From Sphingomonas bacterium (lineage in GTDB: Bacteria > Pseudomonadota > Alphaproteobacteria > Sphingomonadales > Sphingomonadaceae), in contig NZ_CAHJWX010000020.1 in NCBI RefSeq assembly GCF_903643065.1, forward strand, positions 1-13,754: a DNA stretch of 13,754 bases. Direction: 5' to 3'. Numbering within the stretch: the stretch's first letter is position 1; every line of letters starts with the position of its first letter. Both the position numbers and the translations under genes were made by a program. Of the stretch, positions 8,401 to 13,754 are shown piece after piece. The notes below the pieces were generated by a model. That model did no database searches, was not told the origin of the DNA, and worked only from the letters and a program-made list of their open reading frames with translations.

Positions 8401-8785
8401 CGCGAAGTTCGTAGGGCAGCGCGGGGTGGTATTTACCACCGCCATTCCGGAACCGGGCAATTCTGCCTTCGGCGATCAGCTTGCGCTCATCGGCGTCGGC
8501 GGGCATTAGGTCGTGATCGACTAAAGCCTGCAGAAAGGCTGAGCGTCGGCCAAGATAGCGGTCCCGTCGACGCCGCGTCGCTCGCGCCGCGCGACGATCG
8601 ACCGCGAGGGAGGCACCGGATTTCGGATCGCGACCGTTGCTGAAAATGCGCGCGCCGATGTCAACAATTTTGCCTCTCGTGATGGTGGCTTCATCGAATG
8701 CCGACCTTTCATTGACTTCCACCAGCGCCCATCCAATGCTGTTCGTTCCAACATCAAGTCCAAGCCGAAGAGCCATTTTCTGCAT
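5447..8785 (-). CDS. cas9: CRISPR-associated RNA-guided endonuclease Cas9, type II-C
   Basis: A 1112-residue Cas9, within the usual size of II-C proteins (about 1000-1100). All nuclease parts look intact. RuvC-I: LGLDVGTNSIGWAL with D11. Arginine-rich bridge helix: about 62-90 (VDRRAARATRRRRDRYLGRR). RuvC-II: IVVELARDLKL with E542. HNH: DIDHVIPYS with H637, followed by N651 and N660. RuvC-III: DHRHHAIDAAVTA with H786 and D789. A CPYC pair (C616, C619) precedes the HNH motif and may bind zinc together with later cysteines. The C-terminal part (about 880-1112) is the wedge and PAM-interacting region; the PAM cannot be read from sequence. The start could be ATG 8785 or the in-frame ATG at 8776 (MALRLGLDVG), which has a better-spaced GGA. 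With the tracrRNA at 9071-9147 and the array it makes a complete interference system. No csn2 or cas4 is present, which supports subtype II-C. Codon use looks less GC-extreme than in the flanking genes, consistent with horizontal gain. Confidence 0.98.
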   Translation of the reverse strand: MQKMALRLGLDVGTNSIGWALVEVNERSAFDEATITRGKIVDIGARIFSNGRDPKSGASLAVDRRAARATRRRRDRYLGRRSAFLQALVDHDLMPADADERKLIAEGRIARFRNGGGKYHPALPYELRARALTERLDPYEIGRALFHLNQRRGFLSNRKAERRTKENEQGKIKQGEYALDRAMAEADAETLGVFLHGRQTATDEHGRPDPKSTRVRLDSDSQTYDFYPQRRHVEHEFNRIWEEQVGYHPALLTDTACAALHRILFFQRPLKEAEVGVCTFVNSERRLPKAHPLFQERRLYEEINQLEITTPGEASRKLTLEQRDDLIRELRGARERSFTALGKRLKLQPGESFNKATDTRLKLAGNEIYAALAHKTRFGETAWANKSAEQQWQIVERLLEEEDPDRLHAFLTQDCELNESSARETAKVHPPEGHGRLGETATRLILAELKKDVVTYDKAVLAAFPGGHHSDFRTGEVLEKLPYYGELLSQDIPPGTQLASDPPEKRWGKITNPTVHIGLRQLEKLVNAIMAVHGRPDQIVVELARDLKLNDKDKEDHNKRIRKDTADAQRRSRLLRGVDASEERTGEPVAPDTGANRALLKLWEELNSANVADRRCPYCAEPIGMRQLFTGEADIDHVIPYSRSLDDSASNKVVAHRSCNRVKGNRTPFEKWGSDADRWDRITTQVARLHKSKQWRFGPDAMARVEKDGGFLARQLTDTQYLSRLAGKYLRSLYPEADGGGVYVIPGRMTAMLRRLWGLNSLLPDHNYVENKHSDAPKNRLDHRHHAIDAAVTAATTRGLLQRIARTAGLAEDRDLDRLFDDLEQPWPGFREELREQLLRTTVSFKADHGRQHAPSRHHDSTAGRLHNDTAYGLTGKTASDGRTPIVVHRVPLLGLKPGDISDPERIVDAALREELEKATHGRGGKDFEVGLKQLHRDGGIRKDKTGKPLFKGLRHVRIEEPLNIIPIRDDAGRAYKAYKGDANARFELWRLPSGKLVTKVVTMFDAHRPGNEDQRPHPAAKLMLNLRQNDLLAVERDGAAREILRVAGFNVQGRLTLAAPNEAGNLKERDATKRESDPFKYVYLSGGSILKAKARQVRMDPLGRIFDPGPR

Positions 8786-8789
8786 TCCA

Positions 8790-8805
8790 TCACTAACGGC
8801 AGTGA
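8790..8805. promoter_or_regulatory. dyad TCACT-N6-AGTGA in the cas9 leader (operator-like)
   Basis: TCACT and AGTGA are 5-bp inverted arms around AACGGC, placed between the predicted cas9 transcription start and the ATG. A near-identical element, including the following CCTA, recurs at 9006-9026 upstream of the tracrRNA promoter. A repeated dyad near two promoters of the same system suggests a protein-binding site; no regulator gene is in the window. Confidence 0.45.
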
Positions 8806-8810
8806 CCTAT

Positions 8811-8839
8811 GGGATAACACTGATTAATTTGGCTTGCAA
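8811..8839 (-). promoter_or_regulatory. candidate cas9 promoter
   Basis: On the minus strand, TTGCAA (8839-8834) and TATCCC (8816-8811) are separated by 17 bp of AT-rich sequence. Transcription would start about 20 nt before the cas9 ATG. Both boxes are imperfect, so this is a tentative call supported mainly by position. Confidence 0.35.
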
Positions 8840-8883
8840 CGCATTGGCTAAAGCGGCATGGGCGAAGGCAGTGCAGAAATGCT

Positions 8884-8924
8884 CGAAGTCGGAGGCGATT
8901 GTCCAAACCTCGCCTCCGACTTCG
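8884..8924. repeat. 15-bp perfect inverted repeat, 11-nt loop
   Basis: Arms 8884-8898 (CGAAGTCGGAGGCGA) and 8910-8924 are exact reverse complements; the loop contains GTCCAA at 8901-8906. It lies between the divergent cas9 and tracrRNA promoters. There is no T-run, so an intrinsic terminator is unlikely. It could insulate the two transcripts, be a regulator site or be a remnant of a mobile element. Confidence 0.7.
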
Positions 8925-8959
8925 GATGCTGCCTCGCATCAGGGCATGACGTAGCATTA

Positions 8960-8986
8960 GCTCGGCGTGAGTCCAAGCCGCCGAGC
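8960..8986. repeat. 8-bp inverted repeat, 11-nt loop
   Basis: Arms GCTCGGCG (8960-8967) and CGCCGAGC (8979-8986) enclose an 11-nt loop that again holds GTCCAA (8971-8976), at nearly the same place as in the hairpin at 8884-8924. Function unknown. Confidence 0.6.
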
Positions 8987-9005
8987 GGCTCAGGTACTTT
9001 CGGCT

Positions 9006-9022
9006 TCACTGACGGCAAGTGA
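9006..9022. promoter_or_regulatory. dyad TCACT-N7-AGTGA upstream of the tracrRNA promoter
   Basis: Second copy of the element at 8790-8805, with GACGGCA between the arms (one base longer and one substitution). It ends 15 bp before the TTGACA box of the tracrRNA promoter. The shared flanking CCTA shows that the two copies are related by duplication or are both under selection. Confidence 0.45.
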
Positions 9023-9037
9023 CCTAGTTGCAGCTTA

Positions 9038-9065
9038 TTGACATCACGTTCGCGTGGGGTAGGAT
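9038..9065 (+). promoter_or_regulatory. tracrRNA promoter
   Basis: A perfect -35 TTGACA (9038-9043), a 16-bp spacer and TAGGAT (9060-9065) as -10. The predicted start, about 9071-9073, coincides with the first base of the anti-repeat. This is the best sigma-70-like promoter in the window. Confidence 0.75.
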
Positions 9066-9070
9066 GACGT

Positions 9071-9147
9071 TCTCAGAGATCGCGTCCAGCTGTTAACAAG
9101 CAGCTTGACTGCACCAAATAAGGGCGGGGCTACGGCCCCGCCTTTTT
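9071..9147 (+). ncRNA. tracrRNA for the type II-C system
   Basis: The RNA guides pre-crRNA processing by RNase III and holds the crRNA in Cas9. Bases 9072-9097 are the anti-repeat. CTCAGAGATCGCG (9072-9084) is an exact 13-nt complement of repeat positions 14-26 apart from one bulged repeat C. Then TCCAGC.GT.AAC continues the pairing to the first base of the repeat, with two G-U pairs, one mismatch and one bulged T. After the anti-repeat come small stems (CAAG-CAG-CTTG or GCAG-CTTGA-CTGC around 9098-9112) and the terminator hairpin at 9123-9142. The predicted length is about 77 nt, which is compact. It is read divergently from cas9, between cas9 and dctA. The call rests on complementarity, promoter and terminator all agreeing; no RNA data are available here. 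Confidence 0.9.
9123..9147 (+). terminator. rho-independent terminator of the tracrRNA
   Basis: A perfect 8-bp stem GGCGGGGC / GCCCCGCC with a TACG tetraloop, followed directly by five T. It probably also forms the 3' stem of the tracrRNA. It lies 17 nt before the dctA start. Confidence 0.92.
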
Positions 9148-9163
9148 CATGGGAGAGCGCTAG

Positions 9164-10429
9164 GTGACCGTCGAGGCCGCGCCGCGCCCCCACCCTGCTT
9201 CCCATCTCTACCTCCAGGTCCTCCTCGCCATCGCGCTGGGCGCGCTGGTCGGCGCGCTGGCGCCCGCCACCGGGGCGGCGCTCAAGCCGCTGGGGGATGC
9301 CTTCGTCAAGCTGGTGCGGATGATCATCGCGCCCGTGATCTTCCTGACGCTGTCGACCGGCATCGCCGGCGTCGCCGAGCTCAAGGCGCTGGGGCGGGTC
9401 GCGGCCAAGGCGCTGGGCTATTTCGTCGCGGTCTCGACGCTGGCGCTGGTGATCGGCCTGATCGTCGGCGACCTTGTCCGGCCCGGCGCCGGCATGGGCG
9501 TCGATCCGCGCACGCTCGACGCCGGCGCGGTCGCGACCTATGCGAAACAGGCGGGCGAGACCGGCATCGTCGACTTCCTGCTCGCGAGCATCCCCGACAC
9601 GCTCGTCGGCGCGTTCACCGGTCCCTCGATCCTGCCCGTCCTGCTTGTCGCGATACTCACCGGCGTGTCGCTCAGCCTGACCGGCGAGCCGGCGCGGCCG
9701 GTGCTGGACCTGCTCGAACGCCTCTCTCTGGTCGTGTTCCGCATCGTCGCGATGCTGATGCGGCTCGCCCCGATCGGCGCGTTCGGGGCGATCGCGTTCA
9801 CCGTGGGCAGGTTCGGGCTGGCCGCGCTCGCGCATCTCGGCGCGCTGGTCGCGTGCTTCTATGGCACGGCGGCGCTCTTCGTGCTGATCGTGCTGGGCGG
9901 CATCGCCGGGCTGTGCGGCTTTTCCATCCTCAAGCTGCTGCGCTATCTGTCGACCGAGCTGCTGCTGGTGCTCGGCACGTCGTCGTCGGAGGCGGCGTTG
10001 CCGCGGCTGATCGAGAAGCTGGAGGCGGCGGGCTGCGCCCGGTCGGTGGTCGGGCTGGTCGTGCCGTTGGGCTATTCGTTCAACCTGGACGGCACCAACA
10101 TCTATCTGACGCTGGCCGTGCTGTTCATCGCACAGGCGACGGGGACGACATTGGGCTGGGGGCAGGAGGCCGCGCTGCTCGGCGTCGCGATGCTGTCGTC
10201 AAAGGGCGCGGCCGGCGTGACCGGCGCGGGGTTCATCACGCTGGCGGCGACGCTGTCGATCGTGCCGACGGTGCCGGTCGCGGGCATGGCGCTGATCCTC
10301 GGCGTCGATCGGTTCATGTCCGAATGCCGCAGCCTCACCAACTTCGTCGGCAACGCGGTGGCGACGATCGTGGTCGCGCGCTGGGAAGGCGTGCTCGACC
10401 GCGATCGGCTGCGCGCGGCGCTGGGGTAG
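9164..10429 (+). CDS. dctA: C4-dicarboxylate:cation symporter DctA (DAACS family)
   Basis: A 421-residue inner-membrane transporter that takes up succinate, fumarate or malate with protons or sodium. The family landmarks are all present in order: the serine-rich hairpin [10 protein letters not shown] (271-280), the cation/substrate motif [12 protein letters not shown] (303-314), hairpin 2 [13 protein letters not shown] (345-357) and [16 protein letters not shown] (382-397), which carries the substrate-binding Asp, Arg and Asn. GTSSSE with SFNLDGT is closer to DctA than to GltP. The start is GTG at 9164 with GGGAGA 7 nt upstream. No separate promoter fits between the tracrRNA terminator and this start, so the gene depends either on read-through of that terminator or on a promoter inside the tracrRNA. 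Substrate choice among dicarboxylates is inferred from family only. Confidence 0.93.
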   Translation: MTVEAAPRPHPASHLYLQVLLAIALGALVGALAPATGAALKPLGDAFVKLVRMIIAPVIFLTLSTGIAGVAELKALGRVAAKALGYFVAVSTLALVIGLIVGDLVRPGAGMGVDPRTLDAGAVATYAKQAGETGIVDFLLASIPDTLVGAFTGPSILPVLLVAILTGVSLSLTGEPARPVLDLLERLSLVVFRIVAMLMRLAPIGAFGAIAFTVGRFGLAALAHLGALVACFYGTAALFVLIVLGGIAGLCGFSILKLLRYLSTELLLVLGTSSSEAALPRLIEKLEAAGCARSVVGLVVPLGYSFNLDGTNIYLTLAVLFIAQATGTTLGWGQEAALLGVAMLSSKGAAGVTGAGFITLAATLSIVPTVPVAGMALILGVDRFMSECRSLTNFVGNAVATIVVARWEGVLDRDRLRAALG

Positions 10430-10483
10430 CGGACAACGCGCGCGAGGCTTGCGCCGGCCGGCGATTGGCGGAATGAGGCGGGG

Positions 10484-12010
10484 ATGTCCTCCACCATCGC
10501 CGAACTCGCCCGCCGCCGCACCGCCGCCAGAGCCGGAGGCGGGCAGAAGCGCGTCGACGCGCAACACGCCAAGGGCAAGCTCACCGCGCGCGAGCGGCTG
10601 GACGTGCTGCTCGACCACGACTCGTTCGAGGAGCTCGACATGTTCGTCGAGCACAACGCGGTCGATTTCGGCATGGCGGAGCAGACGGTGCCGGGCGACG
10701 GCGTCGTCACCGGCTCGGGCACGATCAACGGCCGGCTGGTGTTCGTCTTCTCGCAGGATTTCACCGTGTTCGGCGGTTCGCTGTCGGAGCGGCACGCGCA
10801 GAAGATCTGCAAGATCATGGACATGGCGCTCAAGGTCGGCGCCCCCGTGATCGGCCTCAACGATTCGGGCGGCGCGCGCATCCAGGAGGGCGTCGCGTCG
10901 CTCGGTGGCTATGCCGAGGTGTTCCAGCGCAACGTGCTGGCGTCGGGCGTGGTGCCGCAGCTCAGCCTGATCATGGGCCCATGTGCGGGCGGCGCGGTAT
11001 ATTCGCCGGCGATGACGGACTTCATCTTCATGGTGAAGGACTCGTCCTACATGTTCGTCACCGGGCCCGACGTGGTGAAGACCGTCACCAACGAGGTGGT
11101 GACGCAGGAGGCGCTGGGCGGCGCGGTGACGCACACCACCAAGACCAGCGTCGCCGACGTGGCGTTCGAGAACGATGTCGAGGCGCTGCTCGCGGCGCGC
11201 GACTTCATCGATTTCCTGCCGCTGTCGAACCGGCAGGGCGTGCCCGAGCGGCCGACCAGCGATCCGTGGGACCGCGTCGACGAGTCGCTCGACACGCTGA
11301 TCCCGGCGTCCGCCAACCAGCCCTACGACATGCACGAGCTGATCGCCAAGGTGGTGGACGAGGGCGATTTCTTCGAGGTCCAGCCCGCGCACGCCGCCAA
11401 CATCGTCACCGGCTTCGGCCGGATCGAGGGCCGCACAATCGGCATCGTCGCCAACCAGCCGACCGTGCTGGCGGGCGTGCTCGACATCAACTCGTCCAAA
11501 AAGGCCGCTCGCTTCGTGCGCTTCTGCGATGCCTTCGGCGTTCCCGTCGTCACCTTCGTCGACGTGCCGGGCTTTCTGCCGGGGACGGCGCAGGAGCATA
11601 ACGGCATCATCAAGCACGGCGCCAAGCTGCTCTTCGCCTATGCGGAGGCGACCGTGCCCAAGATCACCGTGATCACGCGCAAGGCCTATGGCGGCGCCTA
11701 TGACGTGATGGCGTCCAAGCATCTGCGCGGCGATCTCAACTACGCCTGGCCGACCGCCGAGATCGCGGTGATGGGCGCGAAGGGGGCGGTGGAGATCATC
11801 TTTCGTGGCCGGACGCCCGACGAGATCGCCGAGCGGACGGCGGAGTATGAGGCGCGCTTCGCCAACCCGTTCGTGGCGGCGAGCAAGGGCTTCATCGACG
11901 AGGTCATCCAGCCCCACTCGACGCGCCGCCGCATCGCCCTCGGGCTACGCAAGCTGCGGGGCAAGACGCTGGAGAACCCGTGGAAGAAGCATGACAATAT
12001 CCCGTTGTGA
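10484..12010 (+). CDS. pccB: propionyl-CoA carboxylase beta subunit (carboxyltransferase)
   Basis: A 508-residue biotin-dependent carboxyltransferase that moves CO2 from biotin to propionyl-CoA to give (S)-methylmalonyl-CoA. It has both crotonase-fold halves. The N-terminal half carries [12 protein letters not shown] (126-137) and [16 protein letters not shown] (165-180). The C-terminal half carries [12 protein letters not shown] (360-371) and [19 protein letters not shown] (399-417). These glycine-rich loops form the two oxyanion holes. Length and the ending [12 protein letters not shown] match PccB rather than AccD or MccB. The start ATG has GAGGCGGGG just upstream. It heads an operon with mce, which supports propionate catabolism through methylmalonyl-CoA; the alpha subunit and mutase would be expected beyond the right edge. 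Confidence 0.95.
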   Translation: MSSTIAELARRRTAARAGGGQKRVDAQHAKGKLTARERLDVLLDHDSFEELDMFVEHNAVDFGMAEQTVPGDGVVTGSGTINGRLVFVFSQDFTVFGGSLSERHAQKICKIMDMALKVGAPVIGLNDSGGARIQEGVASLGGYAEVFQRNVLASGVVPQLSLIMGPCAGGAVYSPAMTDFIFMVKDSSYMFVTGPDVVKTVTNEVVTQEALGGAVTHTTKTSVADVAFENDVEALLAARDFIDFLPLSNRQGVPERPTSDPWDRVDESLDTLIPASANQPYDMHELIAKVVDEGDFFEVQPAHAANIVTGFGRIEGRTIGIVANQPTVLAGVLDINSSKKAARFVRFCDAFGVPVVTFVDVPGFLPGTAQEHNGIIKHGAKLLFAYAEATVPKITVITRKAYGGAYDVMASKHLRGDLNYAWPTAEIAVMGAKGAVEIIFRGRTPDEIAERTAEYEARFANPFVAASKGFIDEVIQPHSTRRRIALGLRKLRGKTLENPWKKHDNIPL

Positions 12011-12055
12011 AGGGCCGGCCTGCGCATTATAAGCTGATGTGAAGGAGCGGCGAAG

Positions 12056-12355
12056 ATGCAGACCGAACGGGTGACGTTCCTCACCACGCCGGACCACAAG
12101 GCGGCGCTCGACGCGTTTGCCCGCGACAGCGGTATGTCCGTCGGACATGTCGTGCGCGAGGCGACGAGCAGCTACATCGCGCAGGAGAGTGCCGACGAAG
12201 AGGAAGCGCGCGCGCTTGTCCTTGACGAAGTCGAGCGGGCGATGCCGCTGATCCAGGAAGATCTGGACGCCATTCGCGCGAGCATCGCCGAAGCCCGGGC
12301 GGCGATCGCCAAGGCTCTGGCCGGGCCAGACCACCGGCGGGACCTCGCGGCCTGA
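12056..12355 (+). CDS. small ribbon-helix-helix-like protein with C-terminal helix
   Basis: A 99-residue protein. The N-terminus, ERVTFLTTPDHKAALDAFARDSGMSVGHVVREATSSYI (residues 4-41), has the strand-helix-turn-helix spacing of ribbon-helix-helix DNA-binding or antitoxin proteins. The rest is acidic and helical (EEEARALVLDEVERAMPLI, then alanine-rich helix), probably for dimerisation or partner binding. GGAG lies 9 nt before the ATG. Its stop overlaps the next start as TGATG, so the two are translationally coupled. It may be a regulator or an antitoxin-like protein; I do not recognise a named family. Confidence 0.75.
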   Translation: MQTERVTFLTTPDHKAALDAFARDSGMSVGHVVREATSSYIAQESADEEEARALVLDEVERAMPLIQEDLDAIRASIAEARAAIAKALAGPDHRRDLAA

Positions 12356-12567
12356 TGGCGGTCGCCGAGCGAACCTGGGGCGCGTTCAAGTCTTTTGTTC
12401 TCTACCAGGAGACAATCAAGGCCATCCGCGACGATATGGCCGCCTTGTCGCGTGATGTGGCGGCGCTGAGCAACGCGCACGCTGACCTGCGTGATCGGAT
12501 CAGTCGGTTGGAAGGCGTCATCGACGGGGTAGCCATGGCCGGCCGTCAGCGCCGGATCGAGGGATGA
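12355..12567 (+). CDS. small coiled-coil protein, unknown function
   Basis: A 70-residue, fully helical-looking protein. Residues about 20-57 show heptad-like leucine, isoleucine and alanine spacing (IKAIRDDMAALSRDVAAL, then RDRISRLEGVI), so a coiled coil is likely. It has no signal peptide and no recognisable toxin motif. The start overlaps the upstream RHH-like gene by one base (TGATG) and its stop overlaps the mce start (ATGA). The tight coupling suggests it works with the upstream protein. Confidence 0.7.
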   Translation: MAVAERTWGAFKSFVLYQETIKAIRDDMAALSRDVAALSNAHADLRDRISRLEGVIDGVAMAGRQRRIEG

Positions 12568-12977
12568 CGCTAGGCCGCCTCAACCACATCGGCATCGCGA
12601 CGCCGTCGATCGAGCGTTCGGTCGAGACATACCGCACCCTGCTCGGCGCCACCGCGATCGGCGCGTCGTTCGATCTGCCCGCGCAGGGCGTGCGCGTTTG
12701 CTTCGTCGACGCGCCCAACACGCAGGTCGAGCTGATCCAGCCGCTCGACGACGCCTCGCCGATCGCCGGCTTCCTGCGCAAGAACCCCGCCGGCGGGCAG
12801 CATCACCTCTGCTTCGAGGTGCCCGACCTCGCCGCCGCCGTCGCCGCCCTGCGCGCGAAGGGCGCCACGTTGCTGGGCGAGCCGCGCATCGGCGCGCACG
12901 GGACGCCGATCGTCTTCGTCCACCCCCGCGACATGGGCGGCGTGCTCGTCGAGATGATGGAACCGCCCGCGCACTGA
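12564..12977 (+). CDS. mce: methylmalonyl-CoA epimerase
   Basis: A 137-residue glyoxalase/VOC-fold enzyme that converts (S)- to (R)-methylmalonyl-CoA, the substrate of methylmalonyl-CoA mutase. Metal ligands expected for the family are visible: H8 in LNHIGIA, E56 in TQVELIQPL, H80/H81 in GGQHHLCFEV and E130 in GVLVEMMEP. The loop PIAGFLRKNPAGGQHH (66-81) is characteristic. The length equals that of known bacterial epimerases. The ATG overlaps the preceding stop by 4 bp (ATGA), and pccB upstream supplies its substrate. Confidence 0.94.
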   Translation: MTLGRLNHIGIATPSIERSVETYRTLLGATAIGASFDLPAQGVRVCFVDAPNTQVELIQPLDDASPIAGFLRKNPAGGQHHLCFEVPDLAAAVAALRAKGATLLGEPRIGAHGTPIVFVHPRDMGGVLVEMMEPPAH

Positions 12978-13013
12978 GTCGCCCCGACGTGCGAAAAGGA
13001 GTAAGCCGGCCGC

Positions 13014-13283
13014 ATGAACAAGCCCGCTCACCTCCTCACCCCCGACTTCCACATCGGCCCGCTCAACGAGAATGGGGAGCAGATCTGGTCGCCGGAGGAG
13101 GAAGCGGCGATCGCGCGGGCCTGGGCCGATCCCGAACGGGTTACCGCCCTGGCCGAGGCGGAAGCCGATATCGCCGCCGGGCGGGTACGGACTCATGCGG
13201 AACATTGCGCGTGGATGGATGAGCGCAAACGGGAGTGGTACGCCCAGCGCGGCTTTGAACGTCGTCTGGAGCGAACGGGCTGA
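13014..13283 (+). CDS. probable type II antitoxin of a ParE-type module
   Basis: An 89-residue acidic-to-basic small protein just before, and overlapping, a ParE-like toxin gene. The segment EAEADIAAGRVRTHAEHCAWMDE (48-70) resembles the C-terminal antitoxin pattern with an ADIAAGR turn followed by a short helix. The N-terminus (MNKPAHLLTPDFHIGPLNEN) is not a typical ParD ribbon-helix-helix. AGGAG lies 11 nt before the ATG. It would bind and neutralise the toxin and perhaps autoregulate; the exact antitoxin family is not clear. Confidence 0.72.
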   Translation: MNKPAHLLTPDFHIGPLNENGEQIWSPEEEAAIARAWADPERVTALAEAEADIAAGRVRTHAEHCAWMDERKREWYAQRGFERRLERTG

Positions 13284-13533
13284 GCATGATCTCCTGCGGC
13301 ACTGGCTCTTCCTGGCCGAGCGGAGCACGTTTTACGCCGAACGGGTCGAGGCAAGATTGAGGTCGGCGGCTGCGCTGATCGGCACAGTGCCGTTCATGGG
13401 GAGACGGGTCGTCCGGACGACATGCGACCTGTCTTTGCCCGACATCCAGTATGTCATCCGCTACCGCGTCGATGAGGATGTCGTCCGCATCCTCGAAATC
13501 TACAGCCCTCGCCAGAACAGGGAGGAACCGTGA
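13219..13533 (+). CDS. ParE/RelE-superfamily toxin
   Basis: Residues VVWSERAEHDLLRHWLFLAERS show the N-terminal helix pair of ParE toxins. VPFMGRRVV and the C-terminal strands IQYVIRYRVDEDVVRILEIYSPRQ match the ParE fold, which usually poisons DNA gyrase. Two starts are possible: ATG 13219, used here and giving 104 residues, or TTG 13255, giving 92 residues (MNVVWSERAE) and a more typical length. Either way it overlaps the antitoxin gene in another frame. The stop overlaps the next gene as GTGA. Whether it is active is unknown, but no broken motif is seen. Confidence 0.82.
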   Translation: MSANGSGTPSAALNVVWSERAEHDLLRHWLFLAERSTFYAERVEARLRSAAALIGTVPFMGRRVVRTTCDLSLPDIQYVIRYRVDEDVVRILEIYSPRQNREEP

Positions 13534-13754
13534 CCACCGCCACGATCCAAGCCGAACGCCGCGACGACGTGCTCGTGCTCACCCTCGACCGGCCCGATCG
13601 GCTCAACGCCGCCAGCGTCGAACTCGCGGACGAGCTGTCCGACGCGCTCGACCGGATCGATGGCGCGCGCGCGGTGCTGCTGACCGGCGCGGGCCGCGCC
13701 TTCTGCTCGGGCGCGGACCTGCAGGGGCTGGGCGAGCGCGCCGGCTCGGCGGGG
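13530..13754 (+). CDS. enoyl-CoA hydratase/isomerase family protein, partial (runs off right edge)
   Basis: Seventy-five codons of the N-terminus of a crotonase-fold enzyme. The first beta strands read LVLTLDRPDRLNAASVELADE (about 16-36). The oxyanion-hole segment LLTGAGRAFCSGADLQGLG is present (about 50-68), with the ALTER-type GADL turn. The start is GTG at 13530 with GGAGG 5 nt upstream, overlapping the toxin stop by 4 bp. Proteins of this type act on acyl-CoA in fatty acid, branched-chain or phenylacetate degradation; the exact role cannot be fixed from the fragment. Confidence 0.9.
   Translation, partial: MTTATIQAERRDDVLVLTLDRPDRLNAASVELADELSDALDRIDGARAVLLTGAGRAFCSGADLQGLGERAGSAG

Noticed and set aside
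9044..9835. Minus-strand frame opposite dctA and the tracrRNA
   Set aside because: Antisense shadow with charged low-complexity sequence; dctA on the plus strand has all family motifs.
10199..11917. Minus-strand frame of about 572 codons opposite pccB
   Set aside because: Histidine- and arginine-rich antisense frame caused by GC-biased codons of pccB and dctA; no known domain.
12570..13328. Minus-strand frame of about 252 codons opposite mce and the antitoxin gene
   Set aside because: Antisense of well-supported plus-strand genes, with no recognisable motif.

Overview
The window looks like chromosome from a high-GC alphaproteobacterium, most likely a sphingomonad. This rests on strong GC bias at third codon positions, the families present (a secreted M16 metallopeptidase, DctA, a propionyl-CoA carboxylase operon) and a type II-C CRISPR repeat of the kind seen in Alphaproteobacteria. 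The genus is an inference; no rRNA or other phylogenetic marker is present.

Layout, left to right. (1) 1-1447, minus: the N-terminal part of an exported M16 zinc peptidase that runs off the left edge. (2) 1448-2115: no intact gene, but a decayed ABC-transporter ATPase (about 1678-2005) with a mutated Walker A lysine. (3) 2116-4065: a CRISPR array with one degenerate terminal repeat, 29 intact 36-bp repeats and 28 spacers between them, almost all 30 nt. It is followed by a perfect 18-bp hairpin (4069-4109). (4) 4140-8785, minus: cas2, cas1 and cas9, a minimal type II-C set without csn2 or cas4. (5) 8786-9163: a short control region with a candidate cas9 promoter, a repeated dyad, two large hairpins, and on the plus strand a compact tracrRNA with its own promoter and rho-independent terminator. 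(6) 9164-10429, plus: dctA, starting only 17 nt after the tracrRNA terminator. (7) 10484 to the right edge, plus: a propionate/methylmalonyl-CoA operon (pccB, mce and an enoyl-CoA hydratase-family gene that runs off the edge). Two small modules sit inside it: an RHH-like plus coiled-coil pair, and a ParE-type toxin-antitoxin pair.

How the CRISPR parts fit. The first 26 nt of the repeat pair almost end to end with tracrRNA bases 9072-9097, which fixes the crRNA sense as the plus strand. The array is therefore read towards the cas genes, opposite to the cas operon. The degenerate repeat and the older-looking repeat variant are both at the far left end, so the array seems to have grown at the cas2-proximal end, against the direction of transcription. 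The 3' part of each repeat ends in a -10-like TATGAC with a TTGGAC/TTGGGC box 17 bp upstream, which suggests a promoter in every repeat, as known for Neisseria II-C arrays.

The most interesting items are the tracrRNA with its repeat/anti-repeat covariation, a duplicated spacer whose flanking repeat variants point to recombination, the shared dyad upstream of both cas9 and tracrRNA, and the hairpin between array and cas2.
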